Below are positions 8,388 through 16,817 of a stretch of 64,000 bases of DNA, piece by piece (the first letter of the stretch is position 1; the number at the start of each line of letters is the position of its first letter). This stretch comes from Lutibacter sp. HS1-25. GTDB lineage: Bacteria > Bacteroidota > Bacteroidia > Flavobacteriales > Flavobacteriaceae. Position numbers and translations under genes: made by a program. Where the stretch lies: assembly GCF_004121075.1 (NCBI RefSeq), contig NZ_RHLN01000003.1:1-64000 (forward strand). The letters are read 5' to 3'. The notes under the pieces are model-generated. The model ran no database searches. It was not told the origin of the DNA and worked only from the letters and a program-made list of their open reading frames with translations.

Positions 8388-9257
8388 ATGATTCGTTATT
8401 TAAAAAGAAAAAACATTGATATTGTAAAATACAACGCTTGTATTGAAACAGCTGTAAATACACGAATATACGCCTATAGTTGGTATTTAGATATTGTTGC
8501 TGATAATTGGGATGCTTTGGTGTTGAATGATTATGAAGCTGTAATGCCGTTGACTTGGCGGCAAAAATACTTTATCAAATATATTTACCCGCCAGCATGG
8601 ACCCAGCAACTTGGTGTCTTCTCTAGTTTTAAGATTGAAGCAGATATAACAAAACAGTTTGTTGATGCTATCCCAAAAAAGTTTAAAAAAATCACTATTC
8701 AGTTTAATTCAAACAACGATTTGAGTTTGTTTAAAACTGAAGAGAGAATGAATTATATACTGCCTTTAAATAAATCGTATGAAGATATTTATAATGGATA
8801 TAATAAAAATAGAAAACGAAGTTTAAAAAAACTAGGAGCAGAAAATTATAGTATTGATAAAAAAATAAATGCTAGTGAATTTTTAGTCTTTTATTTAAAT
8901 GAACAAAAAAACTACCAATTAAAACAAGATCAAATTACCTCACTTCAGCAATTGTTAAACTCAAATCAAAAAGCAGTTAATATTTGGGGAATTAAAGAAA
9001 ATGAAAAATTATTAGCTAGTTTAATTTGGCTAAAAGACATAAATAGAATTACCTATTTATTGCCAATTGCTACTAAAAAAGCTAAGGAAAAAGGTTTACC
9101 AACATTATTAATTTCACAATTGATTAAAGACTTTCAAAATAGCAATTTACTATTAGATTTTGAAGGCTCTATGGTTAAAGGAGTTGCAGGGTTTTATAAA
9201 AGTTTTGGGGTTGAAGAAGAAAAGTATTTTAGTTTTAAAATGAAATTATTGTTTTAA
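8388..9257 (+). CDS. GNAT/FemAB-like acyltransferase
   Basis: A 289-residue protein of the FemAB-like GNAT group, which transfers acyl or aminoacyl groups to cell-envelope precursors. Visible pieces are YAYSWYLDIVADNWDALV near residue 30, a basic NGYNKNRKRSLKKLG segment near 140 (typical of the first GNAT half in these proteins), and a second half with WGIKENEKLLASLIWLKD near 205 and LLLDFEGSMVKGVAGFYKSFG near 260. It directly follows the deacetylase-like gene with a 3-bp gap, so the two are probably one operon. Its 3' end overlaps the convergent glycosyltransferase gene by 23 bp. The substrate is unknown, and surface polysaccharide or lipid modification is inferred from neighbours. Confidence 0.65.
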   Translation: MIRYLKRKNIDIVKYNACIETAVNTRIYAYSWYLDIVADNWDALVLNDYEAVMPLTWRQKYFIKYIYPPAWTQQLGVFSSFKIEADITKQFVDAIPKKFKKITIQFNSNNDLSLFKTEERMNYILPLNKSYEDIYNGYNKNRKRSLKKLGAENYSIDKKINASEFLVFYLNEQKNYQLKQDQITSLQQLLNSNQKAVNIWGIKENEKLLASLIWLKDINRITYLLPIATKKAKEKGLPTLLISQLIKDFQNSNLLLDFEGSMVKGVAGFYKSFGVEEEKYFSFKMKLLF

Positions 9258-10365
9258 GATATATCCTACTGTATTCATTACAAATATGTTCTTTACTAAA
9301 ATTTTTAACTGCATAATTGTGTATTTCTTCTTTAGAAGCAATTGTATATTTTTTTTCATATAAATTTAAGGTTTCTTGATATAATTGCTCTTCGTTTTTA
9401 ATTGAAATTAGTTTTCCGAAATTATTAGGAAAATATTCATTAATTCCACCCACATTTGTTGCTATTACAGGAATTCCACAAGAAAAAGCTTCTAAAATTA
9501 CACAAGGTAAATTCTCGTAATTGCTAAACAATATAAATAAATTTGATTTTTTTAAATAATTTGAGACTTCGGCATTTGAAATTTGATCAATAATATGGAT
9601 GTTTTTGATTTTTAATTTCTCAATGAGTTCAGTGTATTTAGCTGAATTACTTCCTATTAAATTAAATTCAAGATTGGGTATTTTACTTTGTAATTTTGAA
9701 ATAACCGATAAAATTCCTTTTATATTTTTAACTTCATTATCCATTCCAGAAACATGGGTAATAGTAAAATGCTCACTGTTGTTATTAGAAATATTAAATA
9801 TATCTGTATCAACTACATTGGGTATTGGATAATAGTTTCCTTTTAGGCCAAAACAAATCATTGCTTTCTCTAAATATTTTGCAACAGGACAAACAAATGA
9901 GGCTTTTTTTACAATAATTTTAGAGAGTATTTTTTCAAATAAACCAATTGATTTATTGTTAGGGAACTGATATCCACTCCAATGTTCTGTAATTATATAT
10001 GGTATTTTAATAAAATATTTAACATACAATGCAATTAATCCAACAGGATAAGTAATGTTTAAATGTACAACATCAAAATCTTTAATGGTTTTTATTGTTG
10101 TGATGTATGTATTAAAAAAAAGGAAAAATTTTAAAAACAGATTTCTCGTTTTTGGGATATAAATAATATGGGTATTTACATTGTTAACTGTTTGAAAGGT
10201 TTTTTCAGTTTTATTTATTTTGTTATCTGTAATAACGTGTATCAGTGTTACGTTGTGTTTGGTAGCAATAGCTTCAGCATGTCTTTGAACAAAATCGCCA
10301 TTTGTTGGTAAAACTCTTGATGGATACCAACCACATAAAAACAAAATATTTAAACTGTTTTTCAA
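9235..10365 (-). CDS. GT4-family glycosyltransferase (group 1)
   Basis: A 376-residue GT-B-fold glycosyltransferase. The N-terminus LNILFLCGWYPSRVLPTNGDFVQRHAEAIA is typical of the GT4 acceptor-binding half. The C-terminal half has the family EX7E-type motif in ENLPCVILEAFSCGIPVIATNVGGINEYF (around residues 285-315), which binds the sugar nucleotide. No signal peptide is present, so it should act at the cytoplasmic face of the inner membrane. It lies opposite to its neighbours, overlapping the acyltransferase gene 3' to 3', and has its own -7-like box at 10405-10412. It probably adds a sugar to a surface glycan. Donor and acceptor cannot be predicted. Confidence 0.85.
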   Translation of the reverse strand: MKNSLNILFLCGWYPSRVLPTNGDFVQRHAEAIATKHNVTLIHVITDNKINKTEKTFQTVNNVNTHIIYIPKTRNLFLKFFLFFNTYITTIKTIKDFDVVHLNITYPVGLIALYVKYFIKIPYIITEHWSGYQFPNNKSIGLFEKILSKIIVKKASFVCPVAKYLEKAMICFGLKGNYYPIPNVVDTDIFNISNNNSEHFTITHVSGMDNEVKNIKGILSVISKLQSKIPNLEFNLIGSNSAKYTELIEKLKIKNIHIIDQISNAEVSNYLKKSNLFILFSNYENLPCVILEAFSCGIPVIATNVGGINEYFPNNFGKLISIKNEEQLYQETLNLYEKKYTIASKEEIHNYAVKNFSKEHICNEYSRIYLKTIISF

Positions 10366-10404
10366 TTTTTTAAAAGTTAATTATGATATTAGACCCTAAT
10401 GGTG

Positions 10405-10412
10405 CAAATATA
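10405..10412 (-). promoter_or_regulatory. -7-like box for the GT4 gene
   Basis: The minus strand reads TATATTTG, 40 bp upstream of the ATG at 10365. A minus-strand TTG at 10437-10435 sits 22 bp further upstream, near the usual -33 spacing. Confidence 0.5.
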
Positions 10413-10476
10413 GTTTTATAATTTAACAGCATCTCAATTCAAGTTTTATTTCAAAAATAATCTTATTCAAATTGTT

Positions 10477-10484
10477 TACATTTG
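10477..10484 (+). promoter_or_regulatory. -7-like box for the flippase gene
   Basis: TACATTTG matches TAnnTTTG, 51 bp upstream of the ATG at 10535. It is divergent from the GT4 promoter about 65 bp away. Confidence 0.45.
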
Positions 10485-10534
10485 TTTGTTGAGTAGGGCA
10501 TTAAATTTATATAATAAATGATAGTTAATCTAAA

Positions 10535-11989
10535 ATGGATGATTTAAAAAACAAAACAATTTACGGCTTAGTTTGGAGTTTTGTTGAAAGTTTCTTTACT
10601 TATTTTATCCAATTTGGTATAGGTATTTTTTTAGCTCGTATTTTATCGCCTAAAGATTTTGGACTAATAGGTATGATTGCAATATTTATTGCGATTTCAA
10701 AAGTTTTTGTTTATGCAGGATTGGGTAGTGCATTGATAAGAAAAAAAGAATGTAATCAAACAGACTATTCGACAGTTTTTTATTTCTCAGTATTTGTAAG
10801 TTTTGTTTTTTATGGTTTACTTTTATTATTATCAACGGGTATTGCTAATTTCTATGGAGAATCCATATTAAAACAAATTGTACAAGTATTTGCATTAGGT
10901 ATTATTTTTGATGCTTTTGGTTTTGTTCATCAAACAAAATTAAACAGGGATTTGAATTTTAAACTTCAGGCTAAAATTTCTTTTATTTCAACGGTTTTAT
11001 CAGGATGTGGAGCTATAATAATTGCAATTTTGGGTTATGGTGTTTGGGCTTTAGTAATGTTGAATCTTTTAAAAACACTATCAACGTCAGTTTTATTTTG
11101 GGTATTTGTAAAATGGAAGCCAAGTTTAGTGTTTAATATAAAAGCTCTTAGAGAGTTATTTGATTTTGGATGGAAATTATTAATGGTTGGATTAATTGAA
11201 ACTGTATATAGAGATGGATTTTATTTAATAATTGGAAAGTATTATTCAGCTGCTCAATTAGGGTTTTTTAATAGGGCTGATAGATTTCAGGCTATGATTT
11301 CAGAAAATATAGCAAGATTGATTGCAAAGGTCTCATACCCAGTGCTTTCTAAAGTTGATGATTTAATTGTTTTGAAACGTAGTTACCAAAAATTAGTTCA
11401 AAACACTATGTTTATTACTTTTATTTTAATGTTTGGGCTTGCCGCTAGTGCTGAAGCAATTATTTTAACATTGTTAGGTGAGAACTGGTCTGAATCAATT
11501 TTATACTTACAATTTTTAACTTTAGTTGGCGCTTTGTATCCACTGCAATCACTAAATACTGATATTCTAAAAGTGTTTGGTAGAAGTGATTTGTTTTTAA
11601 AACTAGAAATAGTTAAAAAAACAATTGCAATTCCTGTGCTAATTTTTTGTGCCTTTTTAAGTATAAAAATATTGATTTTAGGAATGCTAATTATTTCTAT
11701 GCTATCTTGTATGTTGAATGCGTTTTGGAGTTCAAAGTTGTTGAAATATTCTGTTTTGGAGCAGTTAAAAGATATTTTTCCTTCGTTTTTATTTGCAATA
11801 ATTATTGGGTTGATTGTCTATTTAGTAGGTTATTTAATAGAAATAAAACCTTTATTTTTACTTTTAATTCAATTATTGCTTGGAATTAGTTTGGTAATTT
11901 CAATAGGAGAATTTATTTCTCAGCCCAATTATATGTATATAAAAACCAACTTAGTAAAAGTTGCTAAAGGATTAAAAAATAAAATATAA
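10535..11989 (+). CDS. Wzx/WzxC-like polysaccharide flippase
   Basis: A 484-residue polytopic membrane protein of the MOP superfamily (polysaccharide transport, Wzx/WzxC branch). It starts MDDLKNKTIYGLVWSFVESFFTYFIQFGIGIFLARILSPKDFGLIGM, the standard first two helices of this family, and has about 12-14 hydrophobic segments. Conserved pieces include GYGVWALV near residue 170 and YYSAAQLGFFNRADRFQ near 235. Such proteins flip lipid-linked oligosaccharides across the inner membrane. With the nearby glycosyltransferase, acyltransferase and deacetylase-like genes it suggests a small surface-glycan group. There is no polymerase (Wzy) or chain-length regulator in view. The next gene starts 9 bp after its stop. 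Confidence 0.87.
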   Translation: MDDLKNKTIYGLVWSFVESFFTYFIQFGIGIFLARILSPKDFGLIGMIAIFIAISKVFVYAGLGSALIRKKECNQTDYSTVFYFSVFVSFVFYGLLLLLSTGIANFYGESILKQIVQVFALGIIFDAFGFVHQTKLNRDLNFKLQAKISFISTVLSGCGAIIIAILGYGVWALVMLNLLKTLSTSVLFWVFVKWKPSLVFNIKALRELFDFGWKLLMVGLIETVYRDGFYLIIGKYYSAAQLGFFNRADRFQAMISENIARLIAKVSYPVLSKVDDLIVLKRSYQKLVQNTMFITFILMFGLAASAEAIILTLLGENWSESILYLQFLTLVGALYPLQSLNTDILKVFGRSDLFLKLEIVKKTIAIPVLIFCAFLSIKILILGMLIISMLSCMLNAFWSSKLLKYSVLEQLKDIFPSFLFAIIIGLIVYLVGYLIEIKPLFLLLIQLLLGISLVISIGEFISQPNYMYIKTNLVKVAKGLKNKI

Positions 11990-11998
11990 GTAAATAAA

Positions 11999-12682
11999 AT
12001 GAACCACATCAACCACATATTTTTCGATTTAGATCACACCCTTTGGGATTTTGAAACAAACTCAGACATTGCTTTTGAAGCCATTTTTAAAAAATATGGT
12101 GTAAATGCCAATATGGATAAGTTTTTAAATTATTACCGAGGTATTAATGAAAAATACTGGAAACTTTACCGTGATGAAAAAGTAACCCAAGAAGAATTGA
12201 GGGTGGGAAGATTAAAAGATACTTTTACTAAAATTAAATACCAAGTAGATTTACAGTTAATAGATAATTTATCAGTTGATTATATTGAATATTTGCCTAA
12301 AAACAACCAGCTTTTTGAAGGTACTTTTGAAATTTTGGAGCATCTAAAGCCAAAATATAAAATGCACATTATTACCAATGGTTTTAATGAAGTTCAATTT
12401 AAGAAAATTGAAAATTCGGGTTTAACTACTTATTTTGATAAAATAATTACATCGGAATCTGTTGGTGTAAAAAAACCAAATCCTATCATTTTTCAGTATG
12501 CTTTAGATCAAGCAAAAGCAACTTCAAGTGAGTCTATTATGATTGGTGATAATTGGGAAGCCGATATTATGGGTGCAAAAAATGCGGGACTCGATGTTAT
12601 CTTTTGTAATTTTAATAACGAATCTGTTTCAGCAAATATCAAATCGGTTAAAAATTTATTAGAGCTAAAACAGTATTTGTAA
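11999..12682 (+). CDS. yjjG: YjjG-type HAD noncanonical pyrimidine nucleotidase
   Basis: A 227-residue cytoplasmic HAD phosphatase. Motif I is FFDLDHTLWDFE at residues 8-19 (DxD nucleophile and acid), motif II is IITNGFNEVQ near 120, motif III is the lysine of VGVKKPNP near 158, and motif IV is MIGDNWEADIMGAKNAG near 180. The WDFE after motif I and the GDNWEADI variant are typical of YjjG, which dephosphorylates noncanonical pyrimidine nucleotides to keep them out of DNA. It follows the flippase with a 9-bp gap and is probably co-transcribed with it. That linkage looks positional rather than functional. Confidence 0.85.
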   Translation: MNHINHIFFDLDHTLWDFETNSDIAFEAIFKKYGVNANMDKFLNYYRGINEKYWKLYRDEKVTQEELRVGRLKDTFTKIKYQVDLQLIDNLSVDYIEYLPKNNQLFEGTFEILEHLKPKYKMHIITNGFNEVQFKKIENSGLTTYFDKIITSESVGVKKPNPIIFQYALDQAKATSSESIMIGDNWEADIMGAKNAGLDVIFCNFNNESVSANIKSVKNLLELKQYL

Positions 12683-12840
12683 AATTTAAGTGTGTTGGTT
12701 GCTTAGCCAATTCAGTCAATAAAAAATAAATAAATCGGTTCAATATAATCTGCAAACTAAATAAAGTATGCTTAAAATAAAAATCAATAATTAACATTAA
12801 CAACTAATCATAATTGGTGTGAAATTCAAAAAAAATAAAT

Positions 12841-12848
12841 TAACTTTG
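12841..12848 (+). promoter_or_regulatory. -7-like box for the three-gene exported cassette
   Basis: TAACTTTG matches TAnnTTTG and ends 28 bp before the ATG at 12876. TTG at 12814-12816 is 24 bp upstream, slightly wider than usual. Confidence 0.45.
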
Positions 12849-12875
12849 ATATGTTTATTATGAACCCCTCTCATT

Positions 12876-13427
12876 ATGAAAAACGCTTTATTTGGCTATT
12901 TATTTCTTATTGTTTGTTGTTTTCAAAGTTGTACAAAAGCTGTTGATTTTGATCAGATTGACAATGTTCAAATTAATACCAATTACATTGTAACGCAAGT
13001 CTTTTTTAATTTAGAAGCTCCAGATTTTTTAAATGAATTTGGAGATGAGTTAAACATTCAAAGTAATTTAATTGAAACTGGAATTAGTGGTGGCACCGAT
13101 AAATATTTAGAAAAAATTGTATTTAATGTAGAAACCAAAAATGAATTTAGCAGAACTTTTAATGTAACTATTAACCTTTTTGATGCTTCTAAAAATCTTA
13201 TTTACACTTTAAGTCCTACTGTTGTAATTCCTCCAAATTCAGGTGCTTTAACTACCCAAATTGAAATTCCAAAGAAAGATATTGGCTTGGTTATCAATGC
13301 GCAGTATATAGACTTTTTATTGTTTATGTCATCAAGTTCTGATGGTAGTATAATTTCACCAAGCGACCCATCTATACTTAATTTTAAGTCTTATGTTGAG
13401 TTGTTTTTAAATTATACTACAGAATGA
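12876..13427 (+). CDS. Uncharacterised exported lipoprotein
   Basis: A 183-residue protein with a lipoprotein signal: MKNALFGYLFLIVCCFQSCTKAVDFDQID, with the likely lipidated Cys19 in FQSC. The mature part is beta-strand-rich with no motif that I recognise. Segments such as FNVETKNEFSRTFNVTINLFDASKNLIYTL read like an Ig-like or Ig-fold lipoprotein. Its last four bases overlap the start of the next gene (ATGA), so the two are translationally coupled. Together with the DUF5723 gene and the gene at 14832 it forms a likely operon for envelope proteins. I do not recognise a function. Confidence 0.8.
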   Translation: MKNALFGYLFLIVCCFQSCTKAVDFDQIDNVQINTNYIVTQVFFNLEAPDFLNEFGDELNIQSNLIETGISGGTDKYLEKIVFNVETKNEFSRTFNVTINLFDASKNLIYTLSPTVVIPPNSGALTTQIEIPKKDIGLVINAQYIDFLLFMSSSSDGSIISPSDPSILNFKSYVELFLNYTTE

Positions 13428-14803
13428 GAAAAATTGTTTTTATAGTATTTTTAATGTTGTCTGTTGGTTACGCTCAAAATAATGAGGTTTTATATGATTT
13501 TGCAGAACTTCCTCAAACTTTAATATTAAATCCAGGAGCTGAAGTTTCCAATAATTTTTATGTTGGATTTCCTTTATTGTCTCAAGTTGCTGTGCAAGGC
13601 GGTTTTAGTGCATTTTCTTATTATGATATTTTTGCAAGTAACGGTGTAGATATAAATACCAAAATTGACGATGCTGTACAAAAATTTGGAAATGCTGAAT
13701 TTATTGAAGTAAACCAAAAACTAGAGGCTTTAAGTGGTGGTTTTAAGTTAAATAACACTATTTATTTGAGTTTTGGATACTATCAGGAATTTAATTCGTT
13801 GATAAAAATTCCTAAAAGTCTTGTTGATTTAGCATATTATGGCAATTCAGATATTAATCACAACTATTCTGTTAATAAATTAGCAGCAAGAGCCGAACTA
13901 TTGGGGGTTTTTCACGCCGGAATTTCTAAAAAAATAAATGAAAAATGGCAAGTTGGTGCACGTGGAAAAATATATTCGAGCGCTATAAATGTGAGTAGTA
14001 AAAGAAATGCAGGTGCTTTAAAAACGACCTACGGAACAGATAATATTTACAAACAGCAATTAAACAATGTTGATTTGCTAATGCAAACTTCGGGTGTGTT
14101 TTTGGAAGATGAGGATGGTAATATTGATGTAGAAGCTGCAGACTTTGTTAAAAAAATGTTGTTGGGTGGTAATTTAGGTTTAGGCTTGGATTTAGGATTT
14201 ACACATAATTATAAAGAGCAATGGACCGTTAGCGGGAGTGTATTGGACTTAGGATTTGTTTACAATACTCAAAATGTTAAGTCGTATCAAGTAAAAGGCG
14301 ATTTTGAGGTTGAAGGTTTTGATCTTGAATTTGATAACAGTAATGCTGCGGATTATTGGAACGATTTAAAAGATAGGTTTGAAAAAGAGGTAGTTTTAGA
14401 TACCCTGTATACCAAATATATTACTTTGCGTCCGCTTAAATTTTATGGTGCCATTCATTATAGTTTTGGAAAAGAATACGATAATTGTCGTTTTGAGACC
14501 CGTCCAGGTTTATTTAGTAATAAAGTAGGTGTACAATTGTATTCAACACTTGGTCAAGTACATTCTAATTTAGCATTAACACTCTTTTTTGAGCATTGGT
14601 TTAATAAACATTTTCAAGCCAAAGTAACTTACACCGCCGATTCTTACACTTTTGCAAATTTAGGCCTCGGTATTTCAACGCAATTAGGGCCTGTTAATTT
14701 GTATTTATTGGCAGATAATTTACAGTACTTATCCAATCTTTATGCTGCTAAAAGTGCCAATGTTCAAGTTGGGTTAAATTTTATATTTTACAATAATAAT
14801 TAG
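13424..14803 (+). CDS. DUF5723 family outer-membrane protein
   Basis: A 459-residue exported protein: MRKIVFIVFLMLSVGYAQNNE is a type I signal peptide with a probable cut after YAQ. The body matches the pattern of DUF5723 proteins: an early LPQTLILNPGA segment, long runs of alternating hydrophobic and polar residues, and beta-barrel-like strands up to the end (VNLYLLADNLQYLSNLYAAKSANVQVGLNFIFY), with an aromatic residue near the C-terminus. An outer-membrane beta-barrel is inferred. Its function is not known. It overlaps the preceding lipoprotein gene by 4 bp, suggesting that the two products work together. Confidence 0.8.
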   Translation: MRKIVFIVFLMLSVGYAQNNEVLYDFAELPQTLILNPGAEVSNNFYVGFPLLSQVAVQGGFSAFSYYDIFASNGVDINTKIDDAVQKFGNAEFIEVNQKLEALSGGFKLNNTIYLSFGYYQEFNSLIKIPKSLVDLAYYGNSDINHNYSVNKLAARAELLGVFHAGISKKINEKWQVGARGKIYSSAINVSSKRNAGALKTTYGTDNIYKQQLNNVDLLMQTSGVFLEDEDGNIDVEAADFVKKMLLGGNLGLGLDLGFTHNYKEQWTVSGSVLDLGFVYNTQNVKSYQVKGDFEVEGFDLEFDNSNAADYWNDLKDRFEKEVVLDTLYTKYITLRPLKFYGAIHYSFGKEYDNCRFETRPGLFSNKVGVQLYSTLGQVHSNLALTLFFEHWFNKHFQAKVTYTADSYTFANLGLGISTQLGPVNLYLLADNLQYLSNLYAAKSANVQVGLNFIFYNNN

Positions 14804-14831
14804 TACATTTACAAAATTCATCAAAAAAAAT

Positions 14832-15695
14832 ATGAGTATGCGTCGTTTAATTTCTATTTGTGTTGTTTTTATTTTAGTTAGTTTTTCTAATGTTTTCGGA
14901 CAAGAAGTTTTAAATTCTTATAAATATGTTATTGTTCCTGCTCAATATGAGTTTCAAAGCTCTGCAGATCAGTATCAAATAAATTCATTAACTAAATTTT
15001 TGTTTGAAAAAAAGGACTTTGATGTTTTATTGTCAACAGATGCTTATCCACAAGAATTAGCAGCAAATCCATGTTTGGCACTAAAAGCAATTTTAGTTAA
15101 AGAATCTGGGTTGTTTACTACAAAAGTTAAAATAAATTTGGTAGATTGTTTTAATGCAACTGTTTATTCTACAAAGTTGGGAACTTCTAAAATTAAAGAA
15201 TATCAAAAAGCTTATCATGAAGCCATAAGAGATGCTTTTGATGAAATTCTTGAATTTGATTATGCTTACAATGGTACTGTTAAAAATAATTTAAATAATG
15301 TAGTTGCGCCTGTTGCTCAAACTCAAGTTCAACAAGCAAATGTAGTTCCAGCACCACAGGTAACAACTGCCGTTGTTGCAGAAACCGCTGTGTCTCCAGT
15401 AGCTGCACAAACAGTTCCTGCTGAAGTTGAAGAAACAAAAGTATATAACATTGAAGGTACTTATTTTATTGATATGTGGGGTGAATGTAAAATTGAGCCT
15501 AAAGGTGATGGTTATGCGATTGTTGGTGGCGATGAAAATTACGAGTTTGCTACTATTAGTAAAACTTCAAAATCGACCATGTTTATGGTTAAAAAAACTG
15601 GATTTAGTCAATCTCAATTGTTAGAATTAACTGAAAACGGAAGTCTGCAAATTGACACAGAGAGCGGTGTAAAAGTTTATAAAAGAGTTGAGTAA
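14832..15695 (+). CDS. Uncharacterised exported protein with Ala/Val/Pro linker
   Basis: A 287-residue protein with a signal peptide (MSMRRLISICVVFILVSFSNVFGQ; a start at the second Met, 14838, is equally possible). Residues 25-150 form a globular part. Residues about 160-195 are a low-complexity linker rich in Ala, Val, Pro and Gln. A small C-terminal domain follows (YNIEGTYFIDMWGECKIEPKGDGYAIVGG...), which looks like a short beta-barrel. I do not recognise the family. It lies 28 bp after the DUF5723 gene, with only a near match to a -7 box (TACATTTA) between them, so it is probably in the same operon. Periplasmic or outer-membrane location is inferred from the signal. Confidence 0.75.
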   Translation: MSMRRLISICVVFILVSFSNVFGQEVLNSYKYVIVPAQYEFQSSADQYQINSLTKFLFEKKDFDVLLSTDAYPQELAANPCLALKAILVKESGLFTTKVKINLVDCFNATVYSTKLGTSKIKEYQKAYHEAIRDAFDEILEFDYAYNGTVKNNLNNVVAPVAQTQVQQANVVPAPQVTTAVVAETAVSPVAAQTVPAEVEETKVYNIEGTYFIDMWGECKIEPKGDGYAIVGGDENYEFATISKTSKSTMFMVKKTGFSQSQLLELTENGSLQIDTESGVKVYKRVE

Positions 15696-15705
15696 AAGGG
15701 TAAAT

Positions 15706-16773
15706 TTATTTATCAATAATCAGCGAATTCTTTTTAACTTCAAGAGTGTAAGTGTGCGAAAAAAATAAATTTTTATTTCCAAGTAATTTAATTGTTTGGT
15801 TTAGAATTGTTTTAGGAATGTTTAATATTTTATTTTTTGAATAGCCATAAAAAGAGTTTGTATAACAAACGTTCATGTTTTTTGATTCTATCATTTTTTT
15901 AAGATATTCTAAATCAATCAAGTTTTCGGTCCAATTACCAGTGTAGGGATCACAGGTGTTGGTTGGATGGTTAATTTTGTATTTTATTTCATTAAATTTA
16001 TGATAATGGTTTACAACATTTATAATCTCATTTACTTGTAAACCTCTTGTTTTTGAAGATAATAATTCAATTTCATCATCTTTTAAATAAGGAAAGTTGT
16101 CTTTAATTATTTTTTTTCTAGCTGATAAAAATGAAGTGTTTAAGTCTCTATCTTTCCAGCCAGTTGTTTGAGATGACCCTTTAAATTCAGCATTTAAATG
16201 AAGTTTTTTTAGTCTTTTTACGATAAAAGGATTTTTAGAATTGGCGCTAGTCATAAATAATAATGAAAAACCAGCATCTATTGTAGCAATATTTTCAAAC
16301 CAGTTTTCTAAGTTGTATATATGTTCTAAAACATCAACAGAGCAAATTAAATCTGGTTTTATGTTTAGTTTGTTGATTTCCTCTACAAAAATTTCAACAT
16401 CTCCACATATGAAGTTATCTATTTTAATTTTTAATGCATTCGAAATAATTTCAGTGTCTTTTACAGATACATCGTAAATATCGTTGTAAATAATTTTTTT
16501 AAAACCCACCTCCGATGCTAAATATGTTAGCATTCCAGAACCACCACCGTAATCAATAAAAATACTTTCTGAAATAGGTTTGTTAAGTTTTTTTATAGCT
16601 TTTGTCAATAGCTGTGAATACATAGACATGTAAAATGAATAATTGTCTATATATTTTTGTAAATAAATTTTATTGTAATCTGATATGTTTAAGGTATTTA
16701 AATTAATTTTTTCAAATTTTAATGCTAAATTTTCAACTCCATTTTTTATTAAATCATTCAAATCGTTATTCAT
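15706..16773 (-). CDS. Class I SAM-dependent methyltransferase
   Basis: A 355-residue cytoplasmic protein. Motif I FIDYGGGSGMLTYLA near residues 73-87 is the SAM-binding loop. An acidic residue follows at the end of beta-2 (IYNDIYD), and motif IV-like SVDVLEHIYNLENWF lies near 145. The C-terminal 150 residues are specific and unrecognised, ending with a basic segment. Many such proteins methylate sugars or small molecules, but the substrate here is unknown. It is Lys/Asn/Ile-rich compared with the neighbouring icmF. It lies just downstream of icmF on the same strand, and a -7-like box overlaps the icmF stop codon, so it may have its own promoter. Its end is 10 bp from the end of the convergent exported-protein gene. 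Confidence 0.75.
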   Translation of the reverse strand: MNNDLNDLIKNGVENLALKFEKINLNTLNISDYNKIYLQKYIDNYSFYMSMYSQLLTKAIKKLNKPISESIFIDYGGGSGMLTYLASEVGFKKIIYNDIYDVSVKDTEIISNALKIKIDNFICGDVEIFVEEINKLNIKPDLICSVDVLEHIYNLENWFENIATIDAGFSLLFMTSANSKNPFIVKRLKKLHLNAEFKGSSQTTGWKDRDLNTSFLSARKKIIKDNFPYLKDDEIELLSSKTRGLQVNEIINVVNHYHKFNEIKYKINHPTNTCDPYTGNWTENLIDLEYLKKMIESKNMNVCYTNSFYGYSKNKILNIPKTILNQTIKLLGNKNLFFSHTYTLEVKKNSLIIDK

Positions 16774-16809
16774 AAATTGTTAATTGTTATAAAATTTATA
16801 TTCAAGCTT

Positions 16810-16817
16810 CAAAACTA
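16810..16817 (-). promoter_or_regulatory. -7-like box for the methyltransferase, overlapping the icmF stop
   Basis: The minus strand reads TAGTTTTG, and its TAG is the icmF stop codon. It lies 37 bp upstream of the methyltransferase ATG. Since a stop codon supplies part of the match, chance is a real possibility. Confidence 0.35.

Noticed and set aside
16810-16817. Strong promoter claim at the icmF stop codon
   Set aside because: It is kept only as a low-confidence box. Part of the match is the stop codon itself, and read-through from icmF would also express the methyltransferase.
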